Below, one piece after another: positions 1 through 9,161 of a DNA stretch of 64,000 nucleotides. Position numbers and translations under genes: made by a program. Position 1 is the first letter of the stretch. Each line of letters starts with the position of its first letter. The notes beneath the pieces were generated by a model that made no database searches, was not told the origin of the DNA, and was given only the letters and a program-made list of their open reading frames with translations. This DNA comes from Bryobacteraceae bacterium (GTDB lineage: Bacteria; Acidobacteriota; Terriglobia; Bryobacterales; Bryobacteraceae): assembly GCA_026002875.1 (NCBI GenBank), contig BPGE01000001.1:2356001-2420000 (forward strand), given 5' to 3'.

Positions 1-24
1 GCGGAGGAGGAAGGCGCGCCGTGA
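1..24 (+). CDS. probable 3' end of hypC (partial)
   Basis: The first 24 bases read in frame 1 as seven residues ending in an acidic stretch (Ala-Glu-Glu-Glu) and then TGA at 22-24. This stop overlaps the GTG start of hypD by 4 bp, the same coupling seen at the other junctions of this operon. HypC is the usual neighbour directly before hypD and often has a short variable C-terminus. The identity is inferred from position only; the fragment itself carries no diagnostic motif. Confidence 0.35.
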   Translation, partial: AEEEGAP

Positions 25-1112
25 AGCATCTGGACGAGTATCGCGATGCGGGGCGCGCGCGGGCGCTGGCGGCGGAGATCGCGCGCACGGCGACGCGTCC
101 GTGGCGGATCATGGAAATCTGCGGCGGACAGACGCACGCCATCCTGCGTTTCGGCATCGATCAGCTTCTTCCGCCGGGGCTGGAGCTCGTTCACGGTCCC
201 GGCTGCCCGGTGTGCGTGACGCCGCTGGAACTGATCGACCGCGCGATCGAGCTGGCGCAGACGCCGGGCGTCGTACTGGCTTCGTTCGGCGACATGCTCC
301 GCGTGCCGGGCTCGAAGACCGATCTGCTCGCGGCGCGCGCCGCCGGCGCGCGGGTGGCGATGGTGTACTCGCCGCTCGAGGCCGTGCGGCTCGCCGGAGA
401 AAAACAGGATCAGCAGATTGTGTTTTTCGCCGTGGGCTTCGAGACCACCGTGCCCGGCGTCGCGCTCGCCGTGCGCGAGGCGCGCCGTCTCGGCCTGCAG
501 AACTTCTCCATCCTGCCGGCGCACGTGCTGGTGCCGCCCGCTCTGCGCGCCATTCTCGGCTCGCCGCAGAGCCGGATTCAGGGCGTCCTCGCGGCGGGCC
601 ACGTCTGCACGGTGGAAGGCTACGAGGACTACGAGCCCCTTGCGGCGGATTTCGGCGTGCCGGTGGTCGTGACCGGGTTCGAGCCTGTCGATCTGCTCCA
701 GGGCATTCTGCTCTGCGTGCGGCAGCTGGAGCAGGGCCGCGCAGAGGTGGAAAACCAGTATGCACGCGCCGTGCGGCGCGAGGGCAACCGCGAGGCGAAG
801 GCGCTGGTGCGGGAGATGTTCGAGCCGGTGGACCGCAAATGGCGCGGCATCGGCGTGATTCCGTCGAGCGGCCTTGCGTTGCGCCCCGCGTGGCGCGAAT
901 TCGATGCCGAGGCGCGCTTCGCCCTGTCGACGGGCGCGGTGGAAGAGCCTTCCGAGTGCATCAGCGGCCTGGTGCTGCAGGGTGCGAAGAAGCCTTACGA
1001 ATGCGCTGCGTTCGCCACGCGCTGCACGCCGGAGCGGCCGCTGGGCGCGCCGATGGTGTCGAGCGAGGGCGCCTGCGCCGCGTATTACCGATACGGGAGG
1101 CACCATGTCTGA
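21..1112 (+). CDS. hypD: [NiFe]-hydrogenase maturation scaffold HypD
   Basis: HypD works with HypC as the scaffold on which the Fe(CN)2CO group of the [NiFe] site is assembled in the cytoplasm. The 363 residues match the family's normal length and keep its conserved cysteines: GCPVC near residue 68, GHVC near 195, and a C-terminal group ([20 protein letters not shown]) that holds the [4Fe-4S] cluster. The start is a GTG preceded by a strong GGAGGAGGAAGG ribosome site at 3-14. It lies in an operon with hypE, hypA, hypB and a maturation protease; its stop overlaps the hypE start by 8 bp. The hydrogenase subunits and hypF are not in the window. Confidence 0.96.
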   Translation: MKHLDEYRDAGRARALAAEIARTATRPWRIMEICGGQTHAILRFGIDQLLPPGLELVHGPGCPVCVTPLELIDRAIELAQTPGVVLASFGDMLRVPGSKTDLLAARAAGARVAMVYSPLEAVRLAGEKQDQQIVFFAVGFETTVPGVALAVREARRLGLQNFSILPAHVLVPPALRAILGSPQSRIQGVLAAGHVCTVEGYEDYEPLAADFGVPVVVTGFEPVDLLQGILLCVRQLEQGRAEVENQYARAVRREGNREAKALVREMFEPVDRKWRGIGVIPSSGLALRPAWREFDAEARFALSTGAVEEPSECISGLVLQGAKKPYECAAFATRCTPERPLGAPMVSSEGACAAYYRYGRHHV

Positions 1113-2124
1113 CTTCGCGCTTTCCTGCCCTGCTCCGCTCGCGCAACACGACCGCGTGCTGATGGCGCATGGCGGCGGCGGGCGGCTGATGCGCGAACTG
1201 ATCGAACGGATGTTCGCCGCGCGTCTGGATCCGCAGCACGAAACGGATGCCGCGACGCTGGCATTGGGCGGCAGGAGGCTCGCGCTGACAACGGATTCAT
1301 TCGTCGTGCGCCCGATTTTCTTCCCCGGCGGGGACATCGGCTCGCTGGCCGTGCACGGCACGGTGAATGACCTGGCGATGGCCGGCGCGGAGCCGGTGGC
1401 GCTGTCCGCCGCGTTCATCCTGGAAGAAGGGCTCGAGATGGAAACGTTGAGCCGCGTGGTCGACTCCATGGCCGAAGCGGCGCGGCGGGCGGGCGTGCGG
1501 ATCGTCACCGGCGATACGAAAGTGGTGGAGCGAGGCCACGCCGACCAGCTCTACGTCACCACCACGGGCGTCGGCGTCCTGATCCACGACGGCGAACTGG
1601 CGCCCTGGCGCGTGACAGAAGGCGATGAGGTCGTGCTGTCGGGCGACATCGGGCGCCATGGCATGGCCGTCATGAGCGCGCGCGAGGGCCTGGAATTCGA
1701 ATCGGAAATTGTTTCCGATTCCGCCCCCGTGCACCGCGAAGCGCTGGGACTGCTCTCGAGCGGCATCCGCGTGCACTGCATGCGCGACCTGACGCGCGGC
1801 GGGCTGGCTTCGGCCGTCATCGAAATTGCGCGCTCGGCCCGCGCGCGGGTGGAGCTGGACGAGACGCGCATCCCGGTGCGCGAGGACGTCCGCGCTGCCT
1901 GCGAGCTGCTGGGCTTTGATCCGCTGTATGTCGCCAACGAGGGGCGCTTCATCGCCTTCGTCGCGGAAGGCGATGGCGAGCGCGCTGCGGCGTTGCTGCC
2001 GGGCGGGGCCGTGATCGGAAGAGTGAAAGAAACGGGCGCGGGCGTGGTGACGCTGCGCTCGCTGATCGGCGCGGAGCGCGTGCTGGACCTGCTCAGCGGC
2101 GAGCAGCTGCCGAGGATCTGCTGA
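1105..2124 (+). CDS. hypE: Hydrogenase maturation carbamoyl dehydratase HypE
   Basis: HypE (339 aa) dehydrates the carbamoyl group delivered by HypF to its own C-terminal cysteine, giving a thiocyanate that becomes the cyanide ligand of the [NiFe] site. The protein ends in the family's Pro-Arg-Ile-Cys tail, so the acceptor cysteine is intact. AIR-synthase-like features are visible: a glycine-rich AHGGGGRLM near residue 20 and [10 protein letters not shown] in the middle. The open frame extends upstream inside hypD, but ATG 1105 is chosen because GGGAGG at 1095-1100 sits just before it and the family starts here. The stop overlaps the ATG of hypA by one base. Confidence 0.95.
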   Translation: MSDFALSCPAPLAQHDRVLMAHGGGGRLMRELIERMFAARLDPQHETDAATLALGGRRLALTTDSFVVRPIFFPGGDIGSLAVHGTVNDLAMAGAEPVALSAAFILEEGLEMETLSRVVDSMAEAARRAGVRIVTGDTKVVERGHADQLYVTTTGVGVLIHDGELAPWRVTEGDEVVLSGDIGRHGMAVMSAREGLEFESEIVSDSAPVHREALGLLSSGIRVHCMRDLTRGGLASAVIEIARSARARVELDETRIPVREDVRAACELLGFDPLYVANEGRFIAFVAEGDGERAAALLPGGAVIGRVKETGAGVVTLRSLIGAERVLDLLSGEQLPRIC

Positions 2125-2471
2125 TGCACGAGCTGGGCATCACCGAGGCGATCCTGGACATCGTGCTGCGGCACGCCGGCGGCGCGCGCGTGCGCACGGT
2201 GCAGGTGACCGTGGGCGAGTGGACCGGCTACGCGGGCGATTCCATCGAACTGTTCTGGCAGGAGCTCGCCCGCGGGACTGCGGCGGAAGGAGCCCGGCTC
2301 GAATTCCGTTTCGAGCCGGCGACGCTGAAATGCCGTTCCTGCGGAACCGTATTCGGCGCAAACGGCTCTGATCTGCAGTGCCCGCAGTGCAGCGCGTTGG
2401 GCGGCGAGCCCGCTGGAGGAAGGGACTGCACCGTGGACGCGATTGAAGTGGAAGGAGGCGATGCGGCATGA
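2124..2471 (+). CDS. hypA: Nickel chaperone HypA
   Basis: HypA (115 aa) delivers nickel to the hydrogenase large-subunit precursor with HypB. The Ni-binding N-terminus Met-His-Glu is present, followed by the normal alpha/beta domain. The structural zinc site shows as CRSC near residue 73 and CPQC near residue 94. The start shares one base with the hypE stop and the end overlaps hypB by 4 bp, so translation is probably coupled along the operon. Confidence 0.94.
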   Translation: MHELGITEAILDIVLRHAGGARVRTVQVTVGEWTGYAGDSIELFWQELARGTAAEGARLEFRFEPATLKCRSCGTVFGANGSDLQCPQCSALGGEPAGGRDCTVDAIEVEGGDAA

Positions 2472-3130
2472 GCACGCGGGTTCCCGTGGTCGAGCGCGTG
2501 TTGTCCGCCAATGACGCGGTGGCGGCGGAGGTGCGTGCGCAGCTCGACGGCAGAGGCATTTTCTGCGTCAACCTGATGGCCAGCCCCGGCGCGGGCAAGA
2601 CGTCGCTGATTGAAAGAACCGTCGAGGCGCTGAAAGGCGAGATTGCCATCGGCATGATCAACGGAGACACCTCCGCGGCGGCGTTCGACGCGGAGCGCAG
2701 TCAGCGCGCGGGCGCGGTGTCGGTGCACGTCAACACGGGCGGCAAATGCCATCTCGAAGCCGCGATGGTGCGCGACGCGCTCTCTCTGCTGCCTCTGGAT
2801 GAGATCCGTCTTCTGCTGATCGAAAACGTCGGCAATCTCGTGTGCCCGATGAGCTGGAAACTTGGGGCTCACGTGAATGTGCTGATCGGCTCGACGCCGG
2901 AGGGCGACGACAAGCCGTACAAGTACCCGAAGATGTACGCGGGCGTGGATGTGGTGGTTCTGAACAAGATCGACCTGCTGCCGTACGTCGGCTTCGACTG
3001 CGAGCGTTTCCTGCGCGGCGTTGAAGCGCTGAATCCCGGGCTTCGGCATTTCCGCGTGAGCTGCCGCACCGGCGAAGGGCTGGAGGAGTGGATCGCATGG
3101 CTGAAGCAGCAGATCGGCGCCAGGCGCTGA
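2468..3130 (+). CDS. hypB: Nickel-inserting GTPase HypB
   Basis: HypB (220 aa) is the SIMIBI-class GTPase that drives nickel transfer from HypA. Visible motifs are the P-loop SPGAGKTS near residue 40, the metal-binding GGKCHLEAA of the G domain, VGNLVCP, and NKID for guanine recognition. It lacks the His-rich stretch and the CCxxC metal site that many HypB proteins carry at the N-terminus, so nickel storage is not expected and only the dimer-interface metal site remains. Its end overlaps the next gene by 34 bp. Confidence 0.95.
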   Translation: MSTRVPVVERVLSANDAVAAEVRAQLDGRGIFCVNLMASPGAGKTSLIERTVEALKGEIAIGMINGDTSAAAFDAERSQRAGAVSVHVNTGGKCHLEAAMVRDALSLLPLDEIRLLLIENVGNLVCPMSWKLGAHVNVLIGSTPEGDDKPYKYPKMYAGVDVVVLNKIDLLPYVGFDCERFLRGVEALNPGLRHFRVSCRTGEGLEEWIAWLKQQIGARR

Positions 3131-3651
3131 TCGCCGCTCTGGGCAATCCGCTGATGGGCGACGACGGCGCGGGGCCGGCGATTCTGTCGGAGCTGGCGCG
3201 GCGCGGGGCGGAGAAACGGGCGCGGCTGTGCGATGTGGGCGCGGCGGGCGCAGACCTGCTGATCGAGCTGGAATCCGAAGACGTCCTGATCCTGCTGGAC
3301 GCGATCGCTGGCGCGGACGCGCCGGGCACGGTGCGGGTGTTTCGCGGAGAGGAATTGTTCCGCTACGCGGAGTCGCGCGGCGGGGGCTCGCACCAGCCCT
3401 CGCTGGCGGACACGCTGCGGATGGCGGAGCGGCTCGGGATGCGGCTCAAACATCTGGCGCTAGTGGGCATCGCCGCCCAACAGTTCGAACTGGGCGAGGG
3501 CCTGTCGCCCGCGGTGGCCGCCGCCGTGCCGCTGGCGGCGGGCGAGGCCGAGCGTCTGCTGGACGAATTTTGCGCCGCCCCGCCGGAAGAGGCTGCCGGC
3601 GGCCGTCAAGAAGGCAGGCTCAATCCTCCAGCTGGACCGACAGAGTGTTGA
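3097..3651 (+). CDS. Hydrogenase maturation endopeptidase (HyaD/HoxW/HycI type)
   Basis: This 184-residue protease would cut the C-terminal tail of the hydrogenase large subunit once nickel is in place. It begins with the family signature [14 protein letters not shown], has the second acidic residue in [12 protein letters not shown], and a histidine in GSHQPSLAD. These are the usual nickel-sensing positions. A GTG at 3088 is also in frame, but ATG 3097 lies 8 bp behind GGAGGAG at 3082-3088 and is preferred. The gene starts inside the end of hypB. Its 3' end overlaps that of the convergent leuD by 32 bp. The particular hydrogenase it serves cannot be told from here. Confidence 0.9.
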   Translation: MAEAADRRQALIAALGNPLMGDDGAGPAILSELARRGAEKRARLCDVGAAGADLLIELESEDVLILLDAIAGADAPGTVRVFRGEELFRYAESRGGGSHQPSLADTLRMAERLGMRLKHLALVGIAAQQFELGEGLSPAVAAAVPLAAGEAERLLDEFCAAPPEEAAGGRQEGRLNPPAGPTEC

Positions 3652-4243
3652 CGGGCGCCGGATGGCTCTGCTCGAACGCCGCGATCTCGGCTTCGTGTTT
3701 CAGCAGGAAGCCCAATTCGTCAACGCCTTCGAGCAGGCAAGTCTTCGCGAACGGATCCACCGGAAACTCGACGGCTGCGCCGTCCGGCAGCGTGAGCGTC
3801 TGCGAAGCGAGATCCACGCGCACCGTCCCGAGCGGATCCGCTTCCAGCATCTTCAGGAGCCGGGAGTGGATTTCCGCCGGAACAACAATCGGCAGGAGCG
3901 CGTTTTTCAGCGCATTTCCCTTGAAGATATCGGCGAATGAAGTTGAAATCACCGCCTTGAATCCGAACTGCGTCAGCGCCCACGGGGCATGCTCGCGCGA
4001 GCTGCCGCAGCCGAAATTGTCTCCGGCCAGCAGCACCTGGGCCCGGTTGCCGGGCGGGCGGTTCAGCACGAAATCCGGCTTCGGATTGCCGTCGGCGCCG
4101 TAGCGCCAGTCGTAGAAAAGCTGATCGCCGAGCCCCGCTTTGGATGTCGTTTTCAGAAAGCGCGCCGGAATGATCTGGTCCGTGTCGATATTGTCCACGG
4201 GCAGAACGGCGACCCATGATTCAAAAGCCGTGAATTTCTCCAT
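3620..4243 (-). CDS. leuD: 3-isopropylmalate dehydratase small subunit
   Basis: LeuD (207 aa) forms the swivel-domain subunit of isopropylmalate isomerase, which turns 2-isopropylmalate into 3-isopropylmalate in leucine synthesis. It shows the family motifs [14 protein letters not shown] near residue 18 and [17 protein letters not shown] near residue 75. It is the last gene of a leuA-leuB-leuC-leuD run on this strand, 19 bp behind leuC. Its last 32 bp lie opposite the end of the hydrogenase protease gene, leaving no room for a terminator between them. Confidence 0.96.
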   Translation of the reverse strand: MEKFTAFESWVAVLPVDNIDTDQIIPARFLKTTSKAGLGDQLFYDWRYGADGNPKPDFVLNRPPGNRAQVLLAGDNFGCGSSREHAPWALTQFGFKAVISTSFADIFKGNALKNALLPIVVPAEIHSRLLKMLEADPLGTVRVDLASQTLTLPDGAAVEFPVDPFAKTCLLEGVDELGFLLKHEAEIAAFEQSHPAPVNTLSVQLED

Positions 4244-4262
4244 GGTGCGACTCTCCCTTGCT

Positions 4263-5672
<1,410 letters not shown>

Positions 5673-5677
5673 GGCTT

Positions 5678-6760
5678 TCAGATCGCTTCGCAGACGGCGC
5701 TGCCAACTTCGCTTGTGGAGCGCGGCGCGCCTTTCGGTTTCAGATCCGCCGTGACGTGGCCGCTGTTCAGGACGGCTTCGATGGCGCGCTGCACGGCGGC
5801 GGCTTCTTCTTTCAGCCCGAACGAGTACTCGAGCATCGCCGCCACGCTGCCGATGGCGCCCAGCGGGTTCGCTTTGTTCTGTCCGGCGATGTCCGGCGCC
5901 GAGCCGTGGACCGGTTCGTAGAGTCCCACCCACGCGCCCGATGGCCGCTTCGGCCCGATCGACGCCGACGGCAGCATGCCGATCGACCCGGCCAGCACGG
6001 CGCCCTCGTCGCTCAGGATGTCGCCAAACATGTTCTCCGTGAGCACGATGTCGAACCTCGTCGGATTCAGGATCAGCTGCATCGCGCAGTTGTCCACCAG
6101 TACGTGCTCCAGCTCGACGTCCGGGTATTCGGCGGCCAGCTCCGTCACTACGCGCCGCCACAGCTGCGAGCACTCCAGAACATTGGACTTGTCGACGCTC
6201 GCGAGCTTGCGCCGCCGCTGCCGGGCCAGCTCGAACGCCATGCGCGCGATGCGCTCGATCTCCGCCCGCGTGTACGCCATCGTGTTCACCGCGCGCTCTT
6301 CGGCGCCCGAGCCCTCGATGCCGCGCGGCGTGCCGTAATAAATGCCCCCGGTCAGCTCGCGCACGATGATCATGTCGGTGCCGCGGACCCGCTCGTTCTT
6401 GAGCGGCGAGGAATCGAGCAGAGCTTCAAAAGCCCGTACCGGCCGGAGGTTCGCAAAGACGCCGAGCAGCTTGCGGATGCCCAGCAGCCCGCGCTCCGGC
6501 CTCTGCGCCGGAGGAGCATTGTCGAACTCCGGCAGCCCCACGGCGCCGAGCAGCGTTGCGTCGGCCTGTGCAGCCAGCCGCGCCGTCTCTTCCGGAAACG
6601 GGTTGCCCGTCTTGTGGATCGCCACGCCGCCGAGCAGCCCCTCGGACAGCGCGAGCTCATGGCCGAACTTTGCGGCGACGCGCTCCAGCACGCGCACGGC
6701 CTCGCGCGTCACTTCGGTTCCGATGCCGTCGCCTGGCAGGACAAGGATATTCAGCTTCAT
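5678..6760 (-). CDS. leuB: 3-isopropylmalate dehydrogenase
   Basis: LeuB (360 aa) oxidises and decarboxylates 3-isopropylmalate to 2-oxoisocaproate with NAD+. It begins with LPGDGIGTE. The loop typical of isopropylmalate rather than isocitrate dehydrogenases ([23 protein letters not shown]) and the catalytic VDKSNVLE and metal-binding [11 protein letters not shown] motifs are present. It lies 64 bp downstream of leuA and 5 bp upstream of leuC, within one operon. Confidence 0.96.
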   Translation of the reverse strand: MKLNILVLPGDGIGTEVTREAVRVLERVAAKFGHELALSEGLLGGVAIHKTGNPFPEETARLAAQADATLLGAVGLPEFDNAPPAQRPERGLLGIRKLLGVFANLRPVRAFEALLDSSPLKNERVRGTDMIIVRELTGGIYYGTPRGIEGSGAEERAVNTMAYTRAEIERIARMAFELARQRRRKLASVDKSNVLECSQLWRRVVTELAAEYPDVELEHVLVDNCAMQLILNPTRFDIVLTENMFGDILSDEGAVLAGSIGMLPSASIGPKRPSGAWVGLYEPVHGSAPDIAGQNKANPLGAIGSVAAMLEYSFGLKEEAAAVQRAIEAVLNSGHVTADLKPKGAPRSTSEVGSAVCEAI

Positions 6761-6824
6761 AGATCGACTTTCGTCTTCAGGCGCAAATCGAGAGTGTAGC
6801 GCGGCGCGCCGCCACGGCGCAGGC

Positions 6825-8024
6825 CTAGTCCGCCGCCACGCGGTCCGCGCGCACCTGTTCTCCCGCCTTCAGCGTATGGATCAGCGCCAGGATCTCCTGG
6901 TCCGTGACGCCCTTCTTGCGGTCGGCGATCTCGATGAAGCCGTGGTAGACGGCTTCCAGCTCTTCCTTGGTCAGCTGGTAGCCGAGATGCTCGCACTTGG
7001 CCCGCAGGGCGTGGCGCCCCGAGTGCTTGCCCAGCACCAGGCGCCCTTCCGGAATGCCCACGGTCTTCGGATCGATGATCTCGTAGGTGGACTTCTCTTT
7101 CAGATACCCGTCCTGATGAATGCCCGCTTCGTGCGCGAACGCATTCGAGCCGACGATCGCCTTGTTCGGCTGCGGTCCGAACGTGATCAGCGAAGACAGA
7201 AGCTGGCTGGCGGGGAAGATCTGCTCCGTGACGATGTTCGTATAGAACGGGAAACGGTCGGCGCGGGTCTTCATCGTCATCACGATCTCTTCCAGGGCGC
7301 AGTTGCCCGCCCGTTCGCCGATGCCGTTGACCGTGCACTCCACCTGCCGCGCCCCGGCCAGCACTGCGGCGAGCGAGTTCGCCGTGGCCAGCCCCAGGTC
7401 GTTGTGGCAGTGCACGCTGATGATCGCCCGGCCGTTGACCGCCCGAACCATGCGCCCGATCAGCTCGGCGTGCTCTTCCGGCACCGAGTAGCCCACCGTG
7501 TCGGGCAGGTTCACGGTCTTTGCGCCCGCCTCCACCACCGCCAGCGTCACCTGCTCCAGATAGTCCGGATCGGTGCGCGTCGCATCCTCGGCCGAGAACT
7601 CGACGTCATCGGTGAACTGCCGCGCCAGTTCCACCGCCGCGCAGGCCTCTTCCAGCACCTGCTGGCGCGACTTGCGCAGCTTGTACTTCAGGTGAATGTC
7701 GCTGGTGGCGATGAACGTGTGAATGCGGCTCAGCCGGGCAGGCTCCAGCGCGCTCGCCGCGCGCTCCACGTCCAGACGGCAGGCGCGCGCCAGCGCCGCC
7801 ACGCGCACCCACGGCAGTTCCGTGCTGATCAGCCGCACCGCCTGATAGTCGCCTTCGCTGGCGATCGGGAACCCGGCTTCCAGAATGTCCACTCCCAGCT
7901 CCGCCAGCTTCTGCGCCATGCGCAGCTTCTCCGGCACCGTCATCGAGCAGCCGGGCGATTGCTCGCCGTCCCTCAATGTGGTGTCGAAGATGTAAACACG
8001 CTCACGCTCCTGGACAACATCCAT
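6825..8024 (-). CDS. leuA: 2-isopropylmalate synthase, short form without regulatory domain
   Basis: This enzyme would condense acetyl-CoA with 2-oxoisovalerate, the first committed step of leucine synthesis. It has the DRE-TIM motifs [12 protein letters not shown] near residue 12, the metal-binding HCHND, and [14 protein letters not shown]. It stops at 399 residues, whereas leucine-inhibited LeuA proteins carry about 110-130 more residues forming the allosteric dimer domain. ATG 8024 is preferred over the longer open frame because the family N-terminus begins there and an AAGGAG-type site lies upstream. Related short enzymes include homocitrate and citramalate synthases, but position in a complete leu operon favours LeuA. 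Confidence 0.88.
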   Translation of the reverse strand: MDVVQERERVYIFDTTLRDGEQSPGCSMTVPEKLRMAQKLAELGVDILEAGFPIASEGDYQAVRLISTELPWVRVAALARACRLDVERAASALEPARLSRIHTFIATSDIHLKYKLRKSRQQVLEEACAAVELARQFTDDVEFSAEDATRTDPDYLEQVTLAVVEAGAKTVNLPDTVGYSVPEEHAELIGRMVRAVNGRAIISVHCHNDLGLATANSLAAVLAGARQVECTVNGIGERAGNCALEEIVMTMKTRADRFPFYTNIVTEQIFPASQLLSSLITFGPQPNKAIVGSNAFAHEAGIHQDGYLKEKSTYEIIDPKTVGIPEGRLVLGKHSGRHALRAKCEHLGYQLTKEELEAVYHGFIEIADRKKGVTDQEILALIHTLKAGEQVRADRVAAD

Positions 8025-8100
8025 ACTCAGGTTCGAGCTCCTTCCGTTTTCGACTCTCGCTGCGCGGCCGACTGGTTGGCCTGATGCCGCGTTTCCTTTT

Positions 8101-8129
8101 ATTGTGCTCGACCCGACAGCATAGATCAA
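8101..8129 (-). promoter_or_regulatory. candidate sigma-70 promoter of the leuABCD operon
   Basis: Read on the minus strand, TTGATC (8129-8124) and CACAAT (8106-8101) are separated by exactly 17 bp. Each matches 4 of 6 consensus bases, and the start site would fall about 70 bp before the leuA ATG. The region is clearly more AT-rich than the genes around it. Assignment rests on pattern and spacing only. Confidence 0.45.
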
Positions 8130-8132
8130 ATT

Positions 8133-8138
8133 TATAAT
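8133..8138 (+). promoter_or_regulatory. candidate -10 box of the lysR gene
   Basis: A perfect TATAAT lies about 75 bp before the proposed TTG start of the LysR gene. No good -35 element is found at 16-18 bp upstream, so a promoter here would need an activator or be weak. The downstream palindrome at 8170-8184 would then sit in the untranslated leader, a place suited to autorepression. Confidence 0.4.
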
Positions 8139-8169
8139 GCAAGGATGTTGAATAACGGAGACATATGTG

Positions 8170-8184
8170 ATAAACATAGTTTAT
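8170..8184. promoter_or_regulatory. perfect LysR-type operator (T-N11-A palindrome)
   Basis: ATAAAC-ATA-GTTTAT has two exact 6-bp arms around a 3-bp centre and contains the T-N11-A core of LysR-type binding sites. It lies between the divergent leuA and lysR starts, roughly 80 bp upstream of the inferred leuA transcription start. This is the normal place for the recognition site of a LysR activator that also controls its own gene. The site falls inside the longer possible reading frame of lysR, which supports the shorter TTG start. Confidence 0.6.
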
Positions 8185-8211
8185 ACGAGACGGAGGAAGG
8201 AGGATGCTGAC

Positions 8212-9120
8212 TTGGAACTGTACCTGCTCAAAGTCTTTCACACGGTTGCCACGGAGGGCAGCTTCTCGCGCGCAGCTGAAAAGCTGATGCGCACCCAGCC
8301 TGCGGTTTCCCTCTCGCTACAGAAGCTGGAGTCGGAACTCGGCGAGAAGTTGGTCGATCGCGCCGGACGCGACCTCATTCTGACCGACGCCGGCAAGATT
8401 GTGCTCGATTACTGCCGCCGTTTCCAGAACCTCGAAGCCGAGATGATGAATGCCCTCGCCGAGCTGCGCGATCATGCCGCCGGGCGTCTCTCCATCGGCG
8501 CCAATGAATCCACCGCTCTCTATCTGCTCAAGCATATCGAGGCTTACCGCCGCCTCTATCCGAAGGTCAAGGTGCAGGTGCGCCGTTGCCTCTCCAGCCG
8601 GATTCCGGTTCAGCTGCTCGACGGCGACCTGGAGATGGGCGTCATCAGTTACGACCCGGAGGATGACCGCCTGGAGACGCGGGTGATCTACATCGACCAC
8701 CTCGCGTTCGTCGTCAGCCCGGAGCACCGTTTCGCCAGCCGGCAGAGCGTCTCCATCTCCGAGCTCGGCATGGAGACCTTCATCGCCCACAACGTCCTGT
8801 CGCCTTACCGCGAGGTCGTTCTGCGGGCATTCCAGCGGGCGCGCGTGCCGCTCAACATGGACGTCGAGATGCCCACCGTCGAGACCATCCGCCGCATGGT
8901 GCAGCAGAACGAGGGCGTCGCCTTCCTGCCCAAGATGTGCGTCGAACAGGAGATCGAGCAGGGTCTGCTGAAGGAAGTGGAGGTGGAGGAGCTGCGCGTG
9001 GAGCGCAAGATCCGGCTCGTTTACCCGGCGCGGCGCGCCCTGAGCCACGCCGCGCGCGCGTTTCTTGAAATCGTCGGAGCGCAGGCCCCGTCCCCGCAGG
9101 CGGCCGCAGCTCTGGAGTAA
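8212..9120 (+). CDS. LysR-family transcriptional regulator, likely controls leu operon
   Basis: The 302 residues start with a standard LysR winged helix-turn-helix (LYLLKVFHTVATEGSFSRAAEKL, then QPAVSLSLQKLESELG) followed by a periplasmic-binding-protein-like sensor domain. A GTG at 8167 opens the same frame, but TTG 8212 is preceded 8 bp upstream by AAGGAGG (8197-8203) and begins exactly where LysR proteins begin. Divergent placement from leuA and a perfect operator palindrome between them suggest that it regulates leucine synthesis and itself. The effector may be isopropylmalate or leucine; that is inference. Confidence 0.88.
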   Translation: MELYLLKVFHTVATEGSFSRAAEKLMRTQPAVSLSLQKLESELGEKLVDRAGRDLILTDAGKIVLDYCRRFQNLEAEMMNALAELRDHAAGRLSIGANESTALYLLKHIEAYRRLYPKVKVQVRRCLSSRIPVQLLDGDLEMGVISYDPEDDRLETRVIYIDHLAFVVSPEHRFASRQSVSISELGMETFIAHNVLSPYREVVLRAFQRARVPLNMDVEMPTVETIRRMVQQNEGVAFLPKMCVEQEIEQGLLKEVEVEELRVERKIRLVYPARRALSHAARAFLEIVGAQAPSPQAAAALE

Positions 9121-9139
9121 ACTGGAATAAAAGAGTTTA
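9118..9139. repeat. inverted repeat over the lysR stop codon
   Basis: TAAACT and AGTTTA form exact 6-bp arms separated by 10 bases and start at the lysR stop codon. The arms are AT-rich and no T-run follows, so a terminator is unlikely. The half-site TAAAC also occurs in the palindrome before lysR, so a second regulator site upstream of the TonB receptor gene is possible. Confidence 0.3.
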
Positions 9140-9161
9140 CTGTCCGCTATCCCTAGTGCGT

